From Bacillota bacterium (GTDB lineage Bacteria; Bacillota_I; Bacilli_A; RF39; UBA660), in contig JAEYYH010000026.1 in assembly GCA_023430885.1 (NCBI GenBank), forward strand, positions 1-64,000: a stretch of 64,000 nt of DNA, read 5' to 3'. This document shows, piece after piece, positions 9,601-18,358 of the stretch; within the stretch, counting starts at the first letter, position 1; each line of letters begins with the position of its first letter. Below the pieces are notes generated by a model. The model saw only the letters and a program-made list of their open reading frames with translations, searched no databases and was not told the origin of the DNA. Made by a program: the position numbers and the translations under genes.

Positions 9601-10434
9601 ATGAACGATTTTGTTAACAAACTAAAAAGATTTTTTAAGAACAAAAATACAGTTACAATTATTGGTGTAATTGCTGTATTAGCATTATTATATTGGGGAT
9701 ATAGTTCTCAAGTAACTAGTGCTGTAACACCTACAGAAGTTCCAGTAGCTTCAGAAACAATACAACCTAGAACGCAAATTACTGCGGCTATGATTACGAC
9801 TATAGAGGTTCCAAATATTGCTGTAGTGGAGAATGTATATACGAGTAGTAATATGATTATTGGTATGTATTCTAATGTAAACACTGTTATCCCTACAGGA
9901 AGTATGTTTTATAAAGAAGCATTAATTACTAAAAGTGAATTACCAGATTCAGCTTTCTTTGATATAGCTGATGACCAAATTCCTTATATGTTTCCTGTTA
10001 CTTTAGAGACAACATATGGAAATTCAATTTATCCAGGAAGTAAAATAGACATATATATGAAAGCTGCAGATACAGATAATAAGATTATGTTTGGAAAATT
10101 ACTTGCTGATGTTACTGTAGTAGCAGTAAAAGATGCACAAGGTAATGATGTATTTGAGGATAGTTCAGAAGAAAGAACTCCTGCATATTTAATCTTCGGA
10201 TTGTCAGATGAAATACATGTATTACTTAGAAAAGCAAGCTATCTAAGTGGTGTTGAATTAATACCAGTTCCACATGGTGGTACACTTGCTAGCGAAGGAG
10301 AAACTCGCGTAAGTACAGAATACTTAAAAGAATATGTTAATTCAAAAACTATTGTTCTTGAAGGACAAGAAGGTACAACTACTGAAGACACTGATACGAC
10401 AAAAGATACTAGTGATACAAAAACAGAAGAATAA
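9601..10434 (+). CDS. CpaB/RcpC-like pilus assembly protein with SAF domain
   Basis: The 277-residue product has an N-terminal membrane helix (about residues 17-35), then a SAF-type beta-clip domain (about 45-110). The domain reads VPVASETIQPRTQIT, then IGMYSNVNTVIPTGSMFYKEALI, the typical order of CpaB/RcpC proteins and of flagellar FlgA. A second soluble region with strands (YLIFGLSDEIHVLLRKA) follows, then a Thr/Asp/Glu-rich tail from about residue 255. In Tad systems CpaB helps assemble the extracytoplasmic part of the pilus. The directly downstream CpaF-type ATPase supports the call. Confidence 0.75.
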   Translation: MNDFVNKLKRFFKNKNTVTIIGVIAVLALLYWGYSSQVTSAVTPTEVPVASETIQPRTQITAAMITTIEVPNIAVVENVYTSSNMIIGMYSNVNTVIPTGSMFYKEALITKSELPDSAFFDIADDQIPYMFPVTLETTYGNSIYPGSKIDIYMKAADTDNKIMFGKLLADVTVVAVKDAQGNDVFEDSSEERTPAYLIFGLSDEIHVLLRKASYLSGVELIPVPHGGTLASEGETRVSTEYLKEYVNSKTIVLEGQEGTTTEDTDTTKDTSDTKTEE

Positions 10435-10447
10435 GGGGTGATTAGTC

Positions 10448-11764
10448 ATGGAAGAAAATATGTTCTCCCAAATAGATTTTGGCGCAATTGATAAATATTT
10501 AAAAGATGATGATATTACCGATATTTCATACAGTAATGGTGGACAAGTTTGGTTAAAAACGTTATCAAAAGGTATTTTCAGAATTGATGATCCGGCTGTA
10601 AATAATGCATTTATGGAAAAACTTGCGTTTCAATGTTCTAATGTAATGGGAAAAACATTTAACATGGCACATCCATTTCTGGATTCAGAAAGTGCTGAAT
10701 TGCGTATGAACTTTGTGCATGATTCAATTGCAAAAAATGGGATAGCATGCGTTATACGTAAAACTCCAGCTAAAATAAGACTGGAAAAAGACAAATTATT
10801 AAAAGAAAAATATGTTGACTTGGACATACTTGAATTTTTAATCAAGTGTGTTCATGGTCACTGTAATATTATTGTTTGTGGAGAAACCGGCTCAGGTAAA
10901 ACAGAGTTTGTTAAGTACTTAGCCGCCCAAACATTTACTAATGAAAAATTGATTACAATAGAGGATACTCTGGAACTTCACTTGGATAGAATCTTTCCAC
11001 AAAGAGATATCGTTGCTATGAAAACAAATAACATTGCATCTTATTCAGATGTACTTGTTACTTGTATGAGACAAAATCCTAAGTGGATATTGCTTTCCGA
11101 AGTTCGTAGTGCTGAAGCTGTTCAAGCAGTTCGTAACTCTATATCTTCAGGTCACTATATATTATCAACAATACATGCTGATAAAGCAGCATCTATTCCA
11201 AACCGTATGTATAGTTTACTTGAAACAAATCAAGATATTGAACAGTTCTTAAAATCTATTTATAGATATATCCAAGTTGGTGTATATATAAGAGGTTTTC
11301 AAGATAAACAAACAAAACGTTTTGTACGTGAAATAGCTGAAGTTACAGAATTTTATGTAAATGAGGATAATGAGGCTAAATATAATCAAATTTATAAAAA
11401 ATCTACAACAGGTAATGTTGTAAGAAATAAACCAAGTAAATACTTAGTGGGATATTTGGATGGTCAAGGTGTTAGTTTAGATCCTGATGAAATAAAAGAA
11501 ACTTCAGAGGAAGGCAATCAACCAACACCAGGATTAGAAGAATTCATAGAAAAAACAGCTAATATTGGTAAAGAGGAAAATGCTACTTCAGAAGCTTCAG
11601 CACAATCTGCTACTACTTCAGTAGCTACGCCAATTACATCTGCACAAGCTGCAGTGCCACAAGAAGAAGTATTACAAATAGATGGTACCAATTCATCAAC
11701 AACTACTAATGCCGATGTATCAGCTGATACATCCTCATCAGTAGAAACGTTGAAGTTTGAATAG
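10448..11764 (+). CDS. CpaF/TadA-type secretion ATPase (GspE/VirB11 superfamily)
   Basis: This cytoplasmic hexameric ATPase should power pilus or substrate movement. The 438-residue protein has an N-terminal domain with LRMNFVHD (PAS-like/linker part) and an ATPase core. Walker A is GETGSGKT at 145-152, the Asp/Glu box IEDTLEL at 171-177, Walker B WILLSEVR at 213-220, and the His box lies near SSGHYILSTIHADKA (about 229-243). All catalytic motifs are intact. After about residue 345 it carries a long Ser/Thr/Ala-rich tail, likely disordered, not usual for CpaF. The following membrane genes resemble TadB and TadC, so the order CpaB-CpaF-TadB-TadC is that of a Tad system. Confidence 0.9.
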   Translation: MEENMFSQIDFGAIDKYLKDDDITDISYSNGGQVWLKTLSKGIFRIDDPAVNNAFMEKLAFQCSNVMGKTFNMAHPFLDSESAELRMNFVHDSIAKNGIACVIRKTPAKIRLEKDKLLKEKYVDLDILEFLIKCVHGHCNIIVCGETGSGKTEFVKYLAAQTFTNEKLITIEDTLELHLDRIFPQRDIVAMKTNNIASYSDVLVTCMRQNPKWILLSEVRSAEAVQAVRNSISSGHYILSTIHADKAASIPNRMYSLLETNQDIEQFLKSIYRYIQVGVYIRGFQDKQTKRFVREIAEVTEFYVNEDNEAKYNQIYKKSTTGNVVRNKPSKYLVGYLDGQGVSLDPDEIKETSEEGNQPTPGLEEFIEKTANIGKEENATSEASAQSATTSVATPITSAQAAVPQEEVLQIDGTNSSTTTNADVSADTSSSVETLKFE

Positions 11765-11785
11765 AAGAGTAAAGGAGGAATTAAA

Positions 11786-12688
11786 ATGACAAATCTAGTT
11801 TTCATTTTGGTAGCTGTAATAGCAGTTTTTGTTATAGTTTATCGTAAAGAAACTGGAGAAAATGTGTATAAATATATTTCCAGAAATCTTCAGGGAGTAT
11901 ATGAAAAATATGCACCTTACTCCTTTAGAGTAATAAGAGAAAAGGTAAAGAGTTTAGGACAAGAGTATACAGCAAAGCAATATACAATACAAATTGCAAT
12001 ATTTGCTATATCATCAGCAATAATTTCATATCTATATTTTTATAGTTTGATAATTTCATCTATATATGTTATTTGTGCTGTTTCTGTAATTCCTTATCTT
12101 ACTTATTTAAGATGTAAAAGATTATATAGTGAATTTATATTTGAACAGATTCAAGTATATACAACCAATACAATTATGGAATTTGCTACTACACAATCTT
12201 TTGTTAAATCAATTGAGGGAGTATACGACTCTGGTGTTTTAGAAGATCCAGTAAAAAGTGATGTTAAGATGATGATTGATCTAGCATATACTAATGGTAC
12301 TATTGAACAGTCTTTAGATTACATGAATGAAAGATATAATTTCTATATTGTAAAAAATATGCATCAGTTATTCCTTCAAATTAATAACGAAGGTTCTAAG
12401 GATGCAGGTGAATCTCTAGAAAATATGTCACAAGATATAGATATGCTTGTTGAAAATGTTTATAGAGATAGAATGGATAGATCAGCCTTCCATAAAAAGT
12501 TTTTGCAATTTGGTATAATATTATACTTAATGATAATGTTAGTTCAATTTTTACTAGGTTCAGAAACTTATTTGGAAATGCTTAATGAATTATGGGTTCA
12601 GTTATTATTGCACGGAATTATCCTTGTTAATACATATTTTCTAATAAGTGGAGAAAAATACTATAATGAAGATGTGGGGGCTGAATAG
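11786..12688 (+). CDS. TadB-like inner-membrane pilus platform protein
   Basis: The 300-residue protein has an N-terminal helix (3-20), a helix pair around 67-107, a cytoplasmic helical region (about 115-225) and two C-terminal helices (about 238-258 and 270-290). This is the layout of TadB/GspF-type platform proteins. The cytoplasmic part contains the phrase EGSKDAGESLENMSQDI, similar to the GspF pattern of a short helix hairpin ending in L-x-x-M. It follows the CpaF gene by 21 bp. TadB and TadC form the membrane platform on which the ATPase acts. Sequence identity to known TadB appears low, so the call rests on topology plus gene order. Confidence 0.7.
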   Translation: MTNLVFILVAVIAVFVIVYRKETGENVYKYISRNLQGVYEKYAPYSFRVIREKVKSLGQEYTAKQYTIQIAIFAISSAIISYLYFYSLIISSIYVICAVSVIPYLTYLRCKRLYSEFIFEQIQVYTTNTIMEFATTQSFVKSIEGVYDSGVLEDPVKSDVKMMIDLAYTNGTIEQSLDYMNERYNFYIVKNMHQLFLQINNEGSKDAGESLENMSQDIDMLVENVYRDRMDRSAFHKKFLQFGIILYLMIMLVQFLLGSETYLEMLNELWVQLLLHGIILVNTYFLISGEKYYNEDVGAE

Positions 12689-13495
12689 ATGAATACATAT
12701 GATCTTATGTTTGTTGTTATTGGTGCAATACTTCTATTTATATTCCAATACAATAAAGTTATTGATGCAAAAAAATTCATTACTGATGTAGAGCCATATT
12801 TTAGATTTTTAATGGAAGATGATTACAAATTCTTACTTAATCTAAAATATAATGGAGATATTGATGAGGCTGGTGTTAATAAATTATATAAAAATCGTAT
12901 TAGAAATGGATTATTAACAATTGTTGTATTGTTTATTATGTTTCTTTCTAAAATGAGCTTTATATATGTATTAATTTGTATAATAGGTGGTTATATAGTT
13001 TTTAAATTAGATTATCAAAAACTAAAACAATATTATAAAAATAATTTACACCAAATAAATTTAATGCTTCCATATTACTTAAAAAGTTTGGAAATATTAA
13101 TTCAACATTATACTGTTCCAGTAGCATTAAATAAGTCTATTGAAACTTCACCAGATATTTTCAAACCGGGATTGCATAAATTAACAGCTGCAATTGAAGC
13201 TGGTGATTCTAGCGTTGATCCATATATGGCTTTTGCTCAGGAATATCCAGTTAGAGATTCAATGCGTATGATGCGTCTATTGTATAGACTAGGATTAGGA
13301 TCTCAAGAGAATAAACAAGAGCAACTAATGATGTTTTCTAGAACAGTATCCGCTCTTCAAAATAAGTCGCGTGAGCAAAGATATAGAACACGTTTGGATA
13401 AAATGGAGAATAAAACTATGTTAATGCTTACCTGCACAGGTGGTGGTATACTATTCTTTATGATGTTAACTATGTTTATGATGATGGGTGTATAA
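12689..13495 (+). CDS. TadC-like inner-membrane pilus platform protein
   Basis: The start codon directly abuts the TadB-like stop codon (TAG then ATG), indicating translational coupling. The 268-residue product has an N-terminal helix (about 5-20), a helix pair around 73-108, a cytoplasmic helical domain and a C-terminal Met-rich helix (about 241-266). This mirrors the preceding gene product and GspF/TadC proteins. Motifs seen are LPYYLKSLEILIQ and MMRLLYRLGLG. It would be the second platform subunit. After the stop, a new promoter leads to the small pilin gene. Confidence 0.7.
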   Translation: MNTYDLMFVVIGAILLFIFQYNKVIDAKKFITDVEPYFRFLMEDDYKFLLNLKYNGDIDEAGVNKLYKNRIRNGLLTIVVLFIMFLSKMSFIYVLICIIGGYIVFKLDYQKLKQYYKNNLHQINLMLPYYLKSLEILIQHYTVPVALNKSIETSPDIFKPGLHKLTAAIEAGDSSVDPYMAFAQEYPVRDSMRMMRLLYRLGLGSQENKQEQLMMFSRTVSALQNKSREQRYRTRLDKMENKTMLMLTCTGGGILFFMMLTMFMMMGV

Positions 13496-13514
13496 TGTAA
13501 ATCATGTAAAGTCA

Positions 13515-13544
13515 TTTACTTATATGCTAAAAATGTGCTATAAT
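13515..13544 (+). promoter_or_regulatory. Promoter of the small pilin gene
   Basis: TGC followed by TATAAT (13539-13544) is an extended -10 element; TTTACT at 13515-13520 is a fair -35 box at 18 bp spacing. It lies between the TadC-like gene and the 86-residue pilin-like gene and would let the pilin be made in excess over assembly factors. Confidence 0.6.
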
Positions 13545-13573
13545 TTATTTAAATAAGGTAAGGTGGTGATAAT

Positions 13574-13834
13574 ATGAAAGAGGCTGCAGGTGAAGCAAAC
13601 TTAACAGTAATTGCTATTATACTTATCGGTGTAATTGCTGCTGTCGTAACTCCAATGATCAATAGTTACATGACTACTTCTGCACGTAAAGGATGTTGTA
13701 CAAATGCTGGTGGTTATTGGGAAGCAGGAGCAACAGGTAATGCTGAAAAATGTAAATATAGAGATGCTGCTGGAAATGTACAAAATGTAACAAATTATTG
13801 GAATGCTGCAACTAAAACTTGCCAAGATACTTAA
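13574..13834 (+). CDS. Flp-like major pilin candidate
   Basis: The 86-residue protein begins MKEAAGEANLTV, followed by one hydrophobic helix (about residues 8-28) and a short soluble region with four cysteines (GCCTNAGGYW, KC near 56, TC near 83). Tiny single-helix proteins next to TadB/TadC genes are usually Flp-type major pilins. The classical prepilin site is not obvious, though a Gly at residue 6 could precede cleavage. The gene has its own extended -10 promoter and a GGTGGTGAT ribosome site, consistent with high expression. Disulfides could stabilise the fibre. No prepilin peptidase gene is present in this window. Confidence 0.65.
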   Translation: MKEAAGEANLTVIAIILIGVIAAVVTPMINSYMTTSARKGCCTNAGGYWEAGATGNAEKCKYRDAAGNVQNVTNYWNAATKTCQDT

Positions 13835-13854
13835 TAAAAAGAGGTGTGTAATAT

Positions 13855-14286
13855 ATGCGTGAAGGAATAGGAAGTACAATGCTATATAATATTGTCATAG
13901 TATTTATGTCAATTATTTTTGCTCTTATTTTAGGAACAATCGTATATTACAAAGCTTTTAAAGTTAATAAGGTAATAATATCTTCATTAGAAAAGTATGA
14001 AGGTTATAATAGCTTGTCAATAAAGGAAATAGATATGAATTTATCTTCAATAGGGTATCCAAGTAGAAAAACTGGAAATTGCCCTGCTAAGAATGGAGTT
14101 TCAGCTTCCACACCTATTAGTAAGAATTATCGTTATTGTATATATTATTATAACAATGACGGTTCTTCTCACTATTATAGTTATGGGGTTATTTCATACA
14201 TAACATTTGAATTTCCTTTTTTTCCAAGTAGTTATTTTAGTTTTCCTATTTATACAAGGTCGGATAGAATTTATAGATTCGGATAG
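13855..14286 (+). CDS. Minor pilin-like protein, first of a tandem pair
   Basis: The 143-residue product opens with MREGIGS and one helix (about 12-32). Its soluble domain ends in beta strands and includes GNCPAKNGVSAS and KNYRYCIYYY. The next gene encodes a protein of identical length with matching phrases (GEACPKMDGLSAK, KNYRFCIYEH), so the two arose by tandem duplication. Each has a pair of conserved cysteines that may form one disulfide. TadE/TadF-like minor pilins occur as such pairs in Tad loci. The product probably caps or initiates the fibre; inference. Confidence 0.65.
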   Translation: MREGIGSTMLYNIVIVFMSIIFALILGTIVYYKAFKVNKVIISSLEKYEGYNSLSIKEIDMNLSSIGYPSRKTGNCPAKNGVSASTPISKNYRYCIYYYNNDGSSHYYSYGVISYITFEFPFFPSSYFSFPIYTRSDRIYRFG

Positions 14287-14297
14287 GAGAGTGAAAT

Positions 14298-14729
14298 ATG
14301 AATGAGTCAATATCTAATGCTTTAGTTTTCATGATAGTTATTATAGTAATAGGAATATGCTCAACTATAGTATTTTTCTCTCTTGGCTATTCGAAAACAT
14401 ATAAAATCAAAAGTAAAGTGATTGATATTATAGAAAAAAATGGAACTTATAACGATACAACTGTTCGAACAGAAATAGAAGATTACTTAAAAACTGCTAG
14501 CTATTCTAGTTCTACTAATAGAACTGGTGAAGCTTGTCCAAAGATGGATGGTTTATCAGCAAAAAATACTTTGAAAAATTATAGATTTTGTATATATGAA
14601 CATGCAACTATAAAAGGAAGTTACTATACTGTTCGCGTTTACATGTCATATAATTTACCAGTTATAGGAGATTTTATAAAATTAAGATATCATATCACTG
14701 GTGATACAAGGGTCATTTTTTCATTTTAA
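14298..14729 (+). CDS. Minor pilin-like protein, second of a tandem pair
   Basis: This 143-residue paralogue of the preceding gene product begins MNESISN with a helix at about residues 8-30. It keeps the two cysteines and the KNYRFCIY phrase. A gap of 11 bp separates the two genes, so they are cotranscribed with the major pilin candidate. The MNES opening again shows the M-x-E-(S/A/G) signature of this locus. Likely a TadE/TadF-type minor pilin; exact role unknown. Confidence 0.65.
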   Translation: MNESISNALVFMIVIIVIGICSTIVFFSLGYSKTYKIKSKVIDIIEKNGTYNDTTVRTEIEDYLKTASYSSSTNRTGEACPKMDGLSAKNTLKNYRFCIYEHATIKGSYYTVRVYMSYNLPVIGDFIKLRYHITGDTRVIFSF

Positions 14730-14742
14730 GGGGGTGTAATTT

Positions 14743-15705
14743 ATGAATGTTATTATTTCTAATAAATATCAAGCGATGTTAGAATCACTTGATATTGACG
14801 TTATTAAAACGCTTAATGGGGAATTTGAAGTCGATGAAATTATAAAAAGTTTTCAAAACTTTTATTTTCAACGTATGATATTGGATATAACCGCTATAAA
14901 AGATTATAAAAATATTAAAAATATTCAAAAATTATCTATCTCTTTAGACATGAATAAGATCATTTTACTTTTGGATGATTCAGTAGAAAGTACTTCTACT
15001 GAATATTTATCCAAACTTATCTCAATGGGAATATATAATTTTACTAAAAACACTGAAGGAATAATGTACCTATATAATAATCCTAATTCATATAGAGATG
15101 TTGCCCATATTCAGCAACTTGAAGTTGAACAACCAGCTCCTATAGAAGTGGCTGGTGAAATTGTTCACACAACAACTGGCGCTAGAATAATTGGAATTAA
15201 AGGCATGACAAAAGAATCCGGTTCTACCACTCTTGCATATTTAATGAAGCAAGAGTTAGAAAATAATTATACTGTAGCTGCAATAGAAGTTGATAAGAGA
15301 GATTTTATTTTTTTCAAAGGAAAAGATATGATTAGTACAACTTCTTCAGAAATAGGTAATATAATAGCAAAAAATAATAATTATGAAGTTTTAGTACTGG
15401 ATATAAATGGTAGCAAATCTGCTGAAAGCTTATGCCATATGGTTATTTATTTGATAGAACCGTCAATAATTAAACTTAACAGGATGATGATGGTGAGCTC
15501 TAAGGCGTTAAAAGAATTAGAGAATAAAAGGGTAGTATTGAATCGTAGTTTATTATCAAATAGTGATGTTAGTGATTTTGAATATGAATCTAGATTAAAA
15601 ATATTCTATAATATGCCGCCAGTAAATGACAGGGAAAAAAATATTGTAGAGATTAATAAATTATTAATTAAACTTGGTTTTGATAGACAGCAAGTTATAG
15701 AATAA
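14743..15705 (+). CDS. TadZ/CpaE-like protein with degenerate P-loop
   Basis: The 320-residue protein has an N-terminal receiver-like alpha/beta region (about 1-115: RMILDITAIKD, KIILLLDDS, SMGIYNF) and a ParA/MinD-like domain from about residue 147. This two-part layout is typical of CpaE/TadZ, which place the Tad apparatus in the cell. The expected deviant Walker A (KGGxGKT) is replaced by KGMTKESGSTT at 153-163, lacking the canonical P-loop glycines. VLVLDINGSK near 213 resembles Walker B. ATP hydrolysis is doubtful, as in some TadZ proteins. The position after the pilin genes supports the call. Confidence 0.7.
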   Translation: MNVIISNKYQAMLESLDIDVIKTLNGEFEVDEIIKSFQNFYFQRMILDITAIKDYKNIKNIQKLSISLDMNKIILLLDDSVESTSTEYLSKLISMGIYNFTKNTEGIMYLYNNPNSYRDVAHIQQLEVEQPAPIEVAGEIVHTTTGARIIGIKGMTKESGSTTLAYLMKQELENNYTVAAIEVDKRDFIFFKGKDMISTTSSEIGNIIAKNNNYEVLVLDINGSKSAESLCHMVIYLIEPSIIKLNRMMMVSSKALKELENKRVVLNRSLLSNSDVSDFEYESRLKIFYNMPPVNDREKNIVEINKLLIKLGFDRQQVIE

Positions 15706-15709
15706 TTTA

Positions 15710-15738
15710 TTGACATATCAAGTTTAATAAGTTATAAT
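15710..15738 (+). promoter_or_regulatory. Perfect consensus promoter of the VirB2-like gene
   Basis: TTGACA, 17 bp, TATAAT: both hexamers match the vegetative consensus exactly with optimal spacing. It is the best promoter in the locus and, with the terminator after the next gene, makes a strong single-gene unit. Confidence 0.85.
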
Positions 15739-15763
15739 TGTTTTAGATATGGAGGTATAAAAT

Positions 15764-16129
15764 ATGTTAAATTTTGAGATTTTAAATTCTGTATGCGCTA
15801 CTTACTTGGGTACAAGTGAAGGAATTCCAAGTAAACTTGCTCATGTTATTTATTTAGTTGTTAAAGCTATTCAAGTCGTAGTACCTATATTACTTATAAT
15901 TTGGGGTATGCTTGATCTTGGTAAAGCTGTAATGGCACAAAAAGAAGATGAAATTAAAAAAGGACAACAAACTTTTGTTAAAAGGGTTATTGCTGCAATT
16001 TTAGTATTCTTTGTAGTAGCCATAACTCAATTGATAATTGGTTTATTTGCAGATGGTGGAAACGAAGGCGGACTTGCCAACTGTATGAATTCAATTCTTG
16101 AGTGTTCAAACGATAAATGCGGAGAATAG
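15764..16129 (+). CDS. VirB2/TrbC-like T4SS pilin or small channel protein
   Basis: The 121-residue product has two membrane helices (about residues 27-48 and 67-89) around a short charged loop (AQKEDEIKKGQQTFVKR). The phrase VVPILLIIWGMLDLGKAV closely matches the second VirB2-like protein at 44990. This two-helix layout is that of VirB2/TrbC pilins and related small proteins of Gram-positive T4SS. No signal peptide is evident. Four cysteines (C12 and three near the C terminus) may pair outside the membrane. It has a consensus promoter and its own terminator, implying much more product than the rest of the machine, as expected for a fibre subunit. Confidence 0.75.
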   Translation: MLNFEILNSVCATYLGTSEGIPSKLAHVIYLVVKAIQVVVPILLIIWGMLDLGKAVMAQKEDEIKKGQQTFVKRVIAAILVFFVVAITQLIIGLFADGGNEGGLANCMNSILECSNDKCGE

Positions 16130-16149
16130 TATTTAAAAATTTTATCAAA

Positions 16150-16183
16150 GTCAATAGTAAGTTATTTATTATTGGCTTTTTTT
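16150..16183 (+). terminator. Terminator after the VirB2-like gene
   Basis: An 11-bp stem with two G-U pairs (GTCAATAGTAA and TTATTATTGGC), 5-base loop, then seven T. It isolates the VirB2-like transcript from the T4SS channel genes. Confidence 0.8.
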
Positions 16184-16184
16184 G

Positions 16185-16193
16185 TGCTATAAT
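16185..16193 (+). promoter_or_regulatory. Extended -10 promoter of the T4SS channel genes
   Basis: TGC followed by TATAAT lies just after the T-run of the terminator, about 40 bases before the VirB6-like ATG. An in-frame ATG at 16182 lies upstream of this element and so cannot be the start of a transcript made from it. Confidence 0.6.
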
Positions 16194-16232
16194 GTCATTA
16201 GAATAATAATGAAAATTTGGAGGTCTCTTTGT

Positions 16233-18335
16233 ATGATACTATGGTTTATAAAAATTCTTCGTTTGTTTTGTGCCTTTTTAGATAAAATTGCTTATTCTTT
16301 AATAGCTTTGGTTTACGAATTATTCATGCTTATATCACAAGCAGGAATTTTTTCGCAAGCAACAATACAAGAATTTGCTGCAAGAATATATGTTTTTTTA
16401 GGTTTAATCATGGTTTTCAAAGTTTCTATTTCATTAGTAACATACATATTGAATCCAGATAATTTCAATAAAGCTGATGTTGGGGCACCAGCACTACTAA
16501 AAGGATTTGCCTTTTCTTTAATTGGGATAGTGCTAGTACCTTATGTTTTTGAGGCGGCCTACTCATTACAAAATATAGTTTTAAAAGATAATATAATTGG
16601 AAATTTAATTATGGGTATGAGTGATGACAATAATGATTCAGATGATTATATTAGGGATGCAGGTATTGATATGTCATTCGTGACATTGACGGCTTTTATA
16701 AGGCTCGATACTCAATTTCCTCAAATATCTGAAGCGTGTGCTGCAAATCCGGTTGATGTTACTCCAGCTGCAAGCGAAGGGGAAGATCCAACTGGGACTC
16801 TTACTGCTGAATGCTCTGGACTTGAAGAAGTAATAGGAGACGAAGGAGTTGAATTATTAACAAAAGCATATGCAAATCGTTCAATCACATATTTAACTGA
16901 TGGTGATTTATTAAATGTAACCTATAAATTGGAGGATAAAGACGAATTTGTTATGAATTATCTACCAATTATATCTACGGCAGCTGGAATATTTATAGCT
17001 TATGTTATATTATTATTTTGCATAGATATAGCAGTACGTAGTGTTAAATTAGGATTCCTACAACTAATTGCACCAATTCCATTGATTGCAAAAATTGATC
17101 CTAAAAAAGGTAATGAAAAATTTACAAAATGGAGAGATCAATGCGTATCTACATATTTTGATGTGTTTTTAAGATTAGCAGCGATATACTTTGTATTGTT
17201 TATAATTTCTGCAATTACTACAAGTGGCAATAGTGGAATATACAACATTGTAACTGGAGAAGGTTTCTCAGGTGTTTCAGGAATATTTGTAAAAATATTC
17301 ATTATAATTGGAGCGCTTAATTTTGCCAGAGACTTACCAAAATTGCTTGGTGATATATTTGGATTGAAGTTGAATAGCACAGGTGGATTTACGCTTAACC
17401 CAATGAAAAAAATAGGAGAAACACCATTAATTGGTGGTGCTTTAGGAGCAGGTGCTATGCTTGGTGGAGCCGGAGCATTAGCACTAGGCCGTGGTGTGGC
17501 AGGAACCTTTGGTTCTGCTGGAAGTGCTTTAGCAAATAAAATATCTGGTGGTAAGTATGGTGATACTTTTGGTAGCGGCATGAAAGATACTGGTTTGTTA
17601 ATGGCAAACAGATTGCAAGCCGGAGTTTCGGCAGCAGGAACTCAGATTAATCCTTTTACAAAAGGAGAAGGTATGAGAAAATTCTATGGTGAAGGAAAGA
17701 AGAACGTAGATAAGATAACGTCATTAAAGGATGGTAAAGCTTTATTAGCAGAAGCGAAAGCAAGAACTAATAAGCTTGAAGCAACCGATGATTATAAAAA
17801 TGCTAGCGCTTATGAACAAAATAGGATGAAAAATATAGCAAAAAGTGAAATGTTTAATAATAAAGATTTCAAAAAAGCATTCGTAGATATGAATGATGCA
17901 AAATATGCAAGAGATCAAGCGACAAGTGCATATGAGCAAGCAAAAATGAACTACGATAGAGGCCAAGGTAGTGCCAAAGAAGTCGATGATGCAAGAATAG
18001 CAGCTTTAAAAGCTTCCTCTAATTTTGATAACAGAAAAACTGATTTTGATACATATAAGAATATAAGTAAAAAAGATGCCGAAACTTTTGCAGCATATAC
18101 ATATGCTGATGATTTGGACAAATCAGCAGCTTCCTTTATTAGTGAGACATCAGCTCCTGTTTCAACAGCGCAAACTACTAGCAATGTTTCTAGTCGACCT
18201 AGTGTTCAACAAACAATTAATAATACGACAGGAGTTAGTAGGCCACCAGCAACATCAAATGGTGCACCTACTGCTGATAACAGTAGGATGGCTGAAGTTT
18301 CTCGAGAAGATGACTTTAGAAATAATCGTAGCTAA
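16233..18335 (+). CDS. VirB6/TrbL-like polytopic T4SS channel protein
   Basis: I place the start at 16233, 10 bases after GGAGG at 16218 and downstream of the promoter; upstream ATGs in the frame have no ribosome site. The 700-residue product has several membrane helices: two near the N terminus, one near 100, then about 245-270, 315-340 and 355-375. A Gly/Ala-rich stretch (about 390-430) and a long charged helical cytoplasmic tail to residue 700 follow. This matches VirB6/TrbL channel subunits of Gram-positive T4SS (Tn916 Orf15 type). The tail, with many Lys/Ala/Asp residues, is probably coiled coil and could contact the ATPases. The PrgI/VirB3 and VirB4 genes come next. Confidence 0.8.
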   Translation: MILWFIKILRLFCAFLDKIAYSLIALVYELFMLISQAGIFSQATIQEFAARIYVFLGLIMVFKVSISLVTYILNPDNFNKADVGAPALLKGFAFSLIGIVLVPYVFEAAYSLQNIVLKDNIIGNLIMGMSDDNNDSDDYIRDAGIDMSFVTLTAFIRLDTQFPQISEACAANPVDVTPAASEGEDPTGTLTAECSGLEEVIGDEGVELLTKAYANRSITYLTDGDLLNVTYKLEDKDEFVMNYLPIISTAAGIFIAYVILLFCIDIAVRSVKLGFLQLIAPIPLIAKIDPKKGNEKFTKWRDQCVSTYFDVFLRLAAIYFVLFIISAITTSGNSGIYNIVTGEGFSGVSGIFVKIFIIIGALNFARDLPKLLGDIFGLKLNSTGGFTLNPMKKIGETPLIGGALGAGAMLGGAGALALGRGVAGTFGSAGSALANKISGGKYGDTFGSGMKDTGLLMANRLQAGVSAAGTQINPFTKGEGMRKFYGEGKKNVDKITSLKDGKALLAEAKARTNKLEATDDYKNASAYEQNRMKNIAKSEMFNNKDFKKAFVDMNDAKYARDQATSAYEQAKMNYDRGQGSAKEVDDARIAALKASSNFDNRKTDFDTYKNISKKDAETFAAYTYADDLDKSAASFISETSAPVSTAQTTSNVSSRPSVQQTINNTTGVSRPPATSNGAPTADNSRMAEVSREDDFRNNRS

Positions 18336-18358
18336 AACAATAGAAAGGTGGAATAAAA

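Noticed and set aside
16182..16232. Upstream ATG codons as starts of the VirB6-like gene
   Set aside because: The extended -10 promoter at 16185-16193 lies at or past the first ATG, and only the ATG at 16233 has a GGAGG site at proper spacing.
17138..17581. Minus-strand frame of 147 codons, Pro/Ala-rich
   Set aside because: Its composition simply mirrors the Gly/Ala-rich segment of the VirB6-like gene on the other strand; no start signal.
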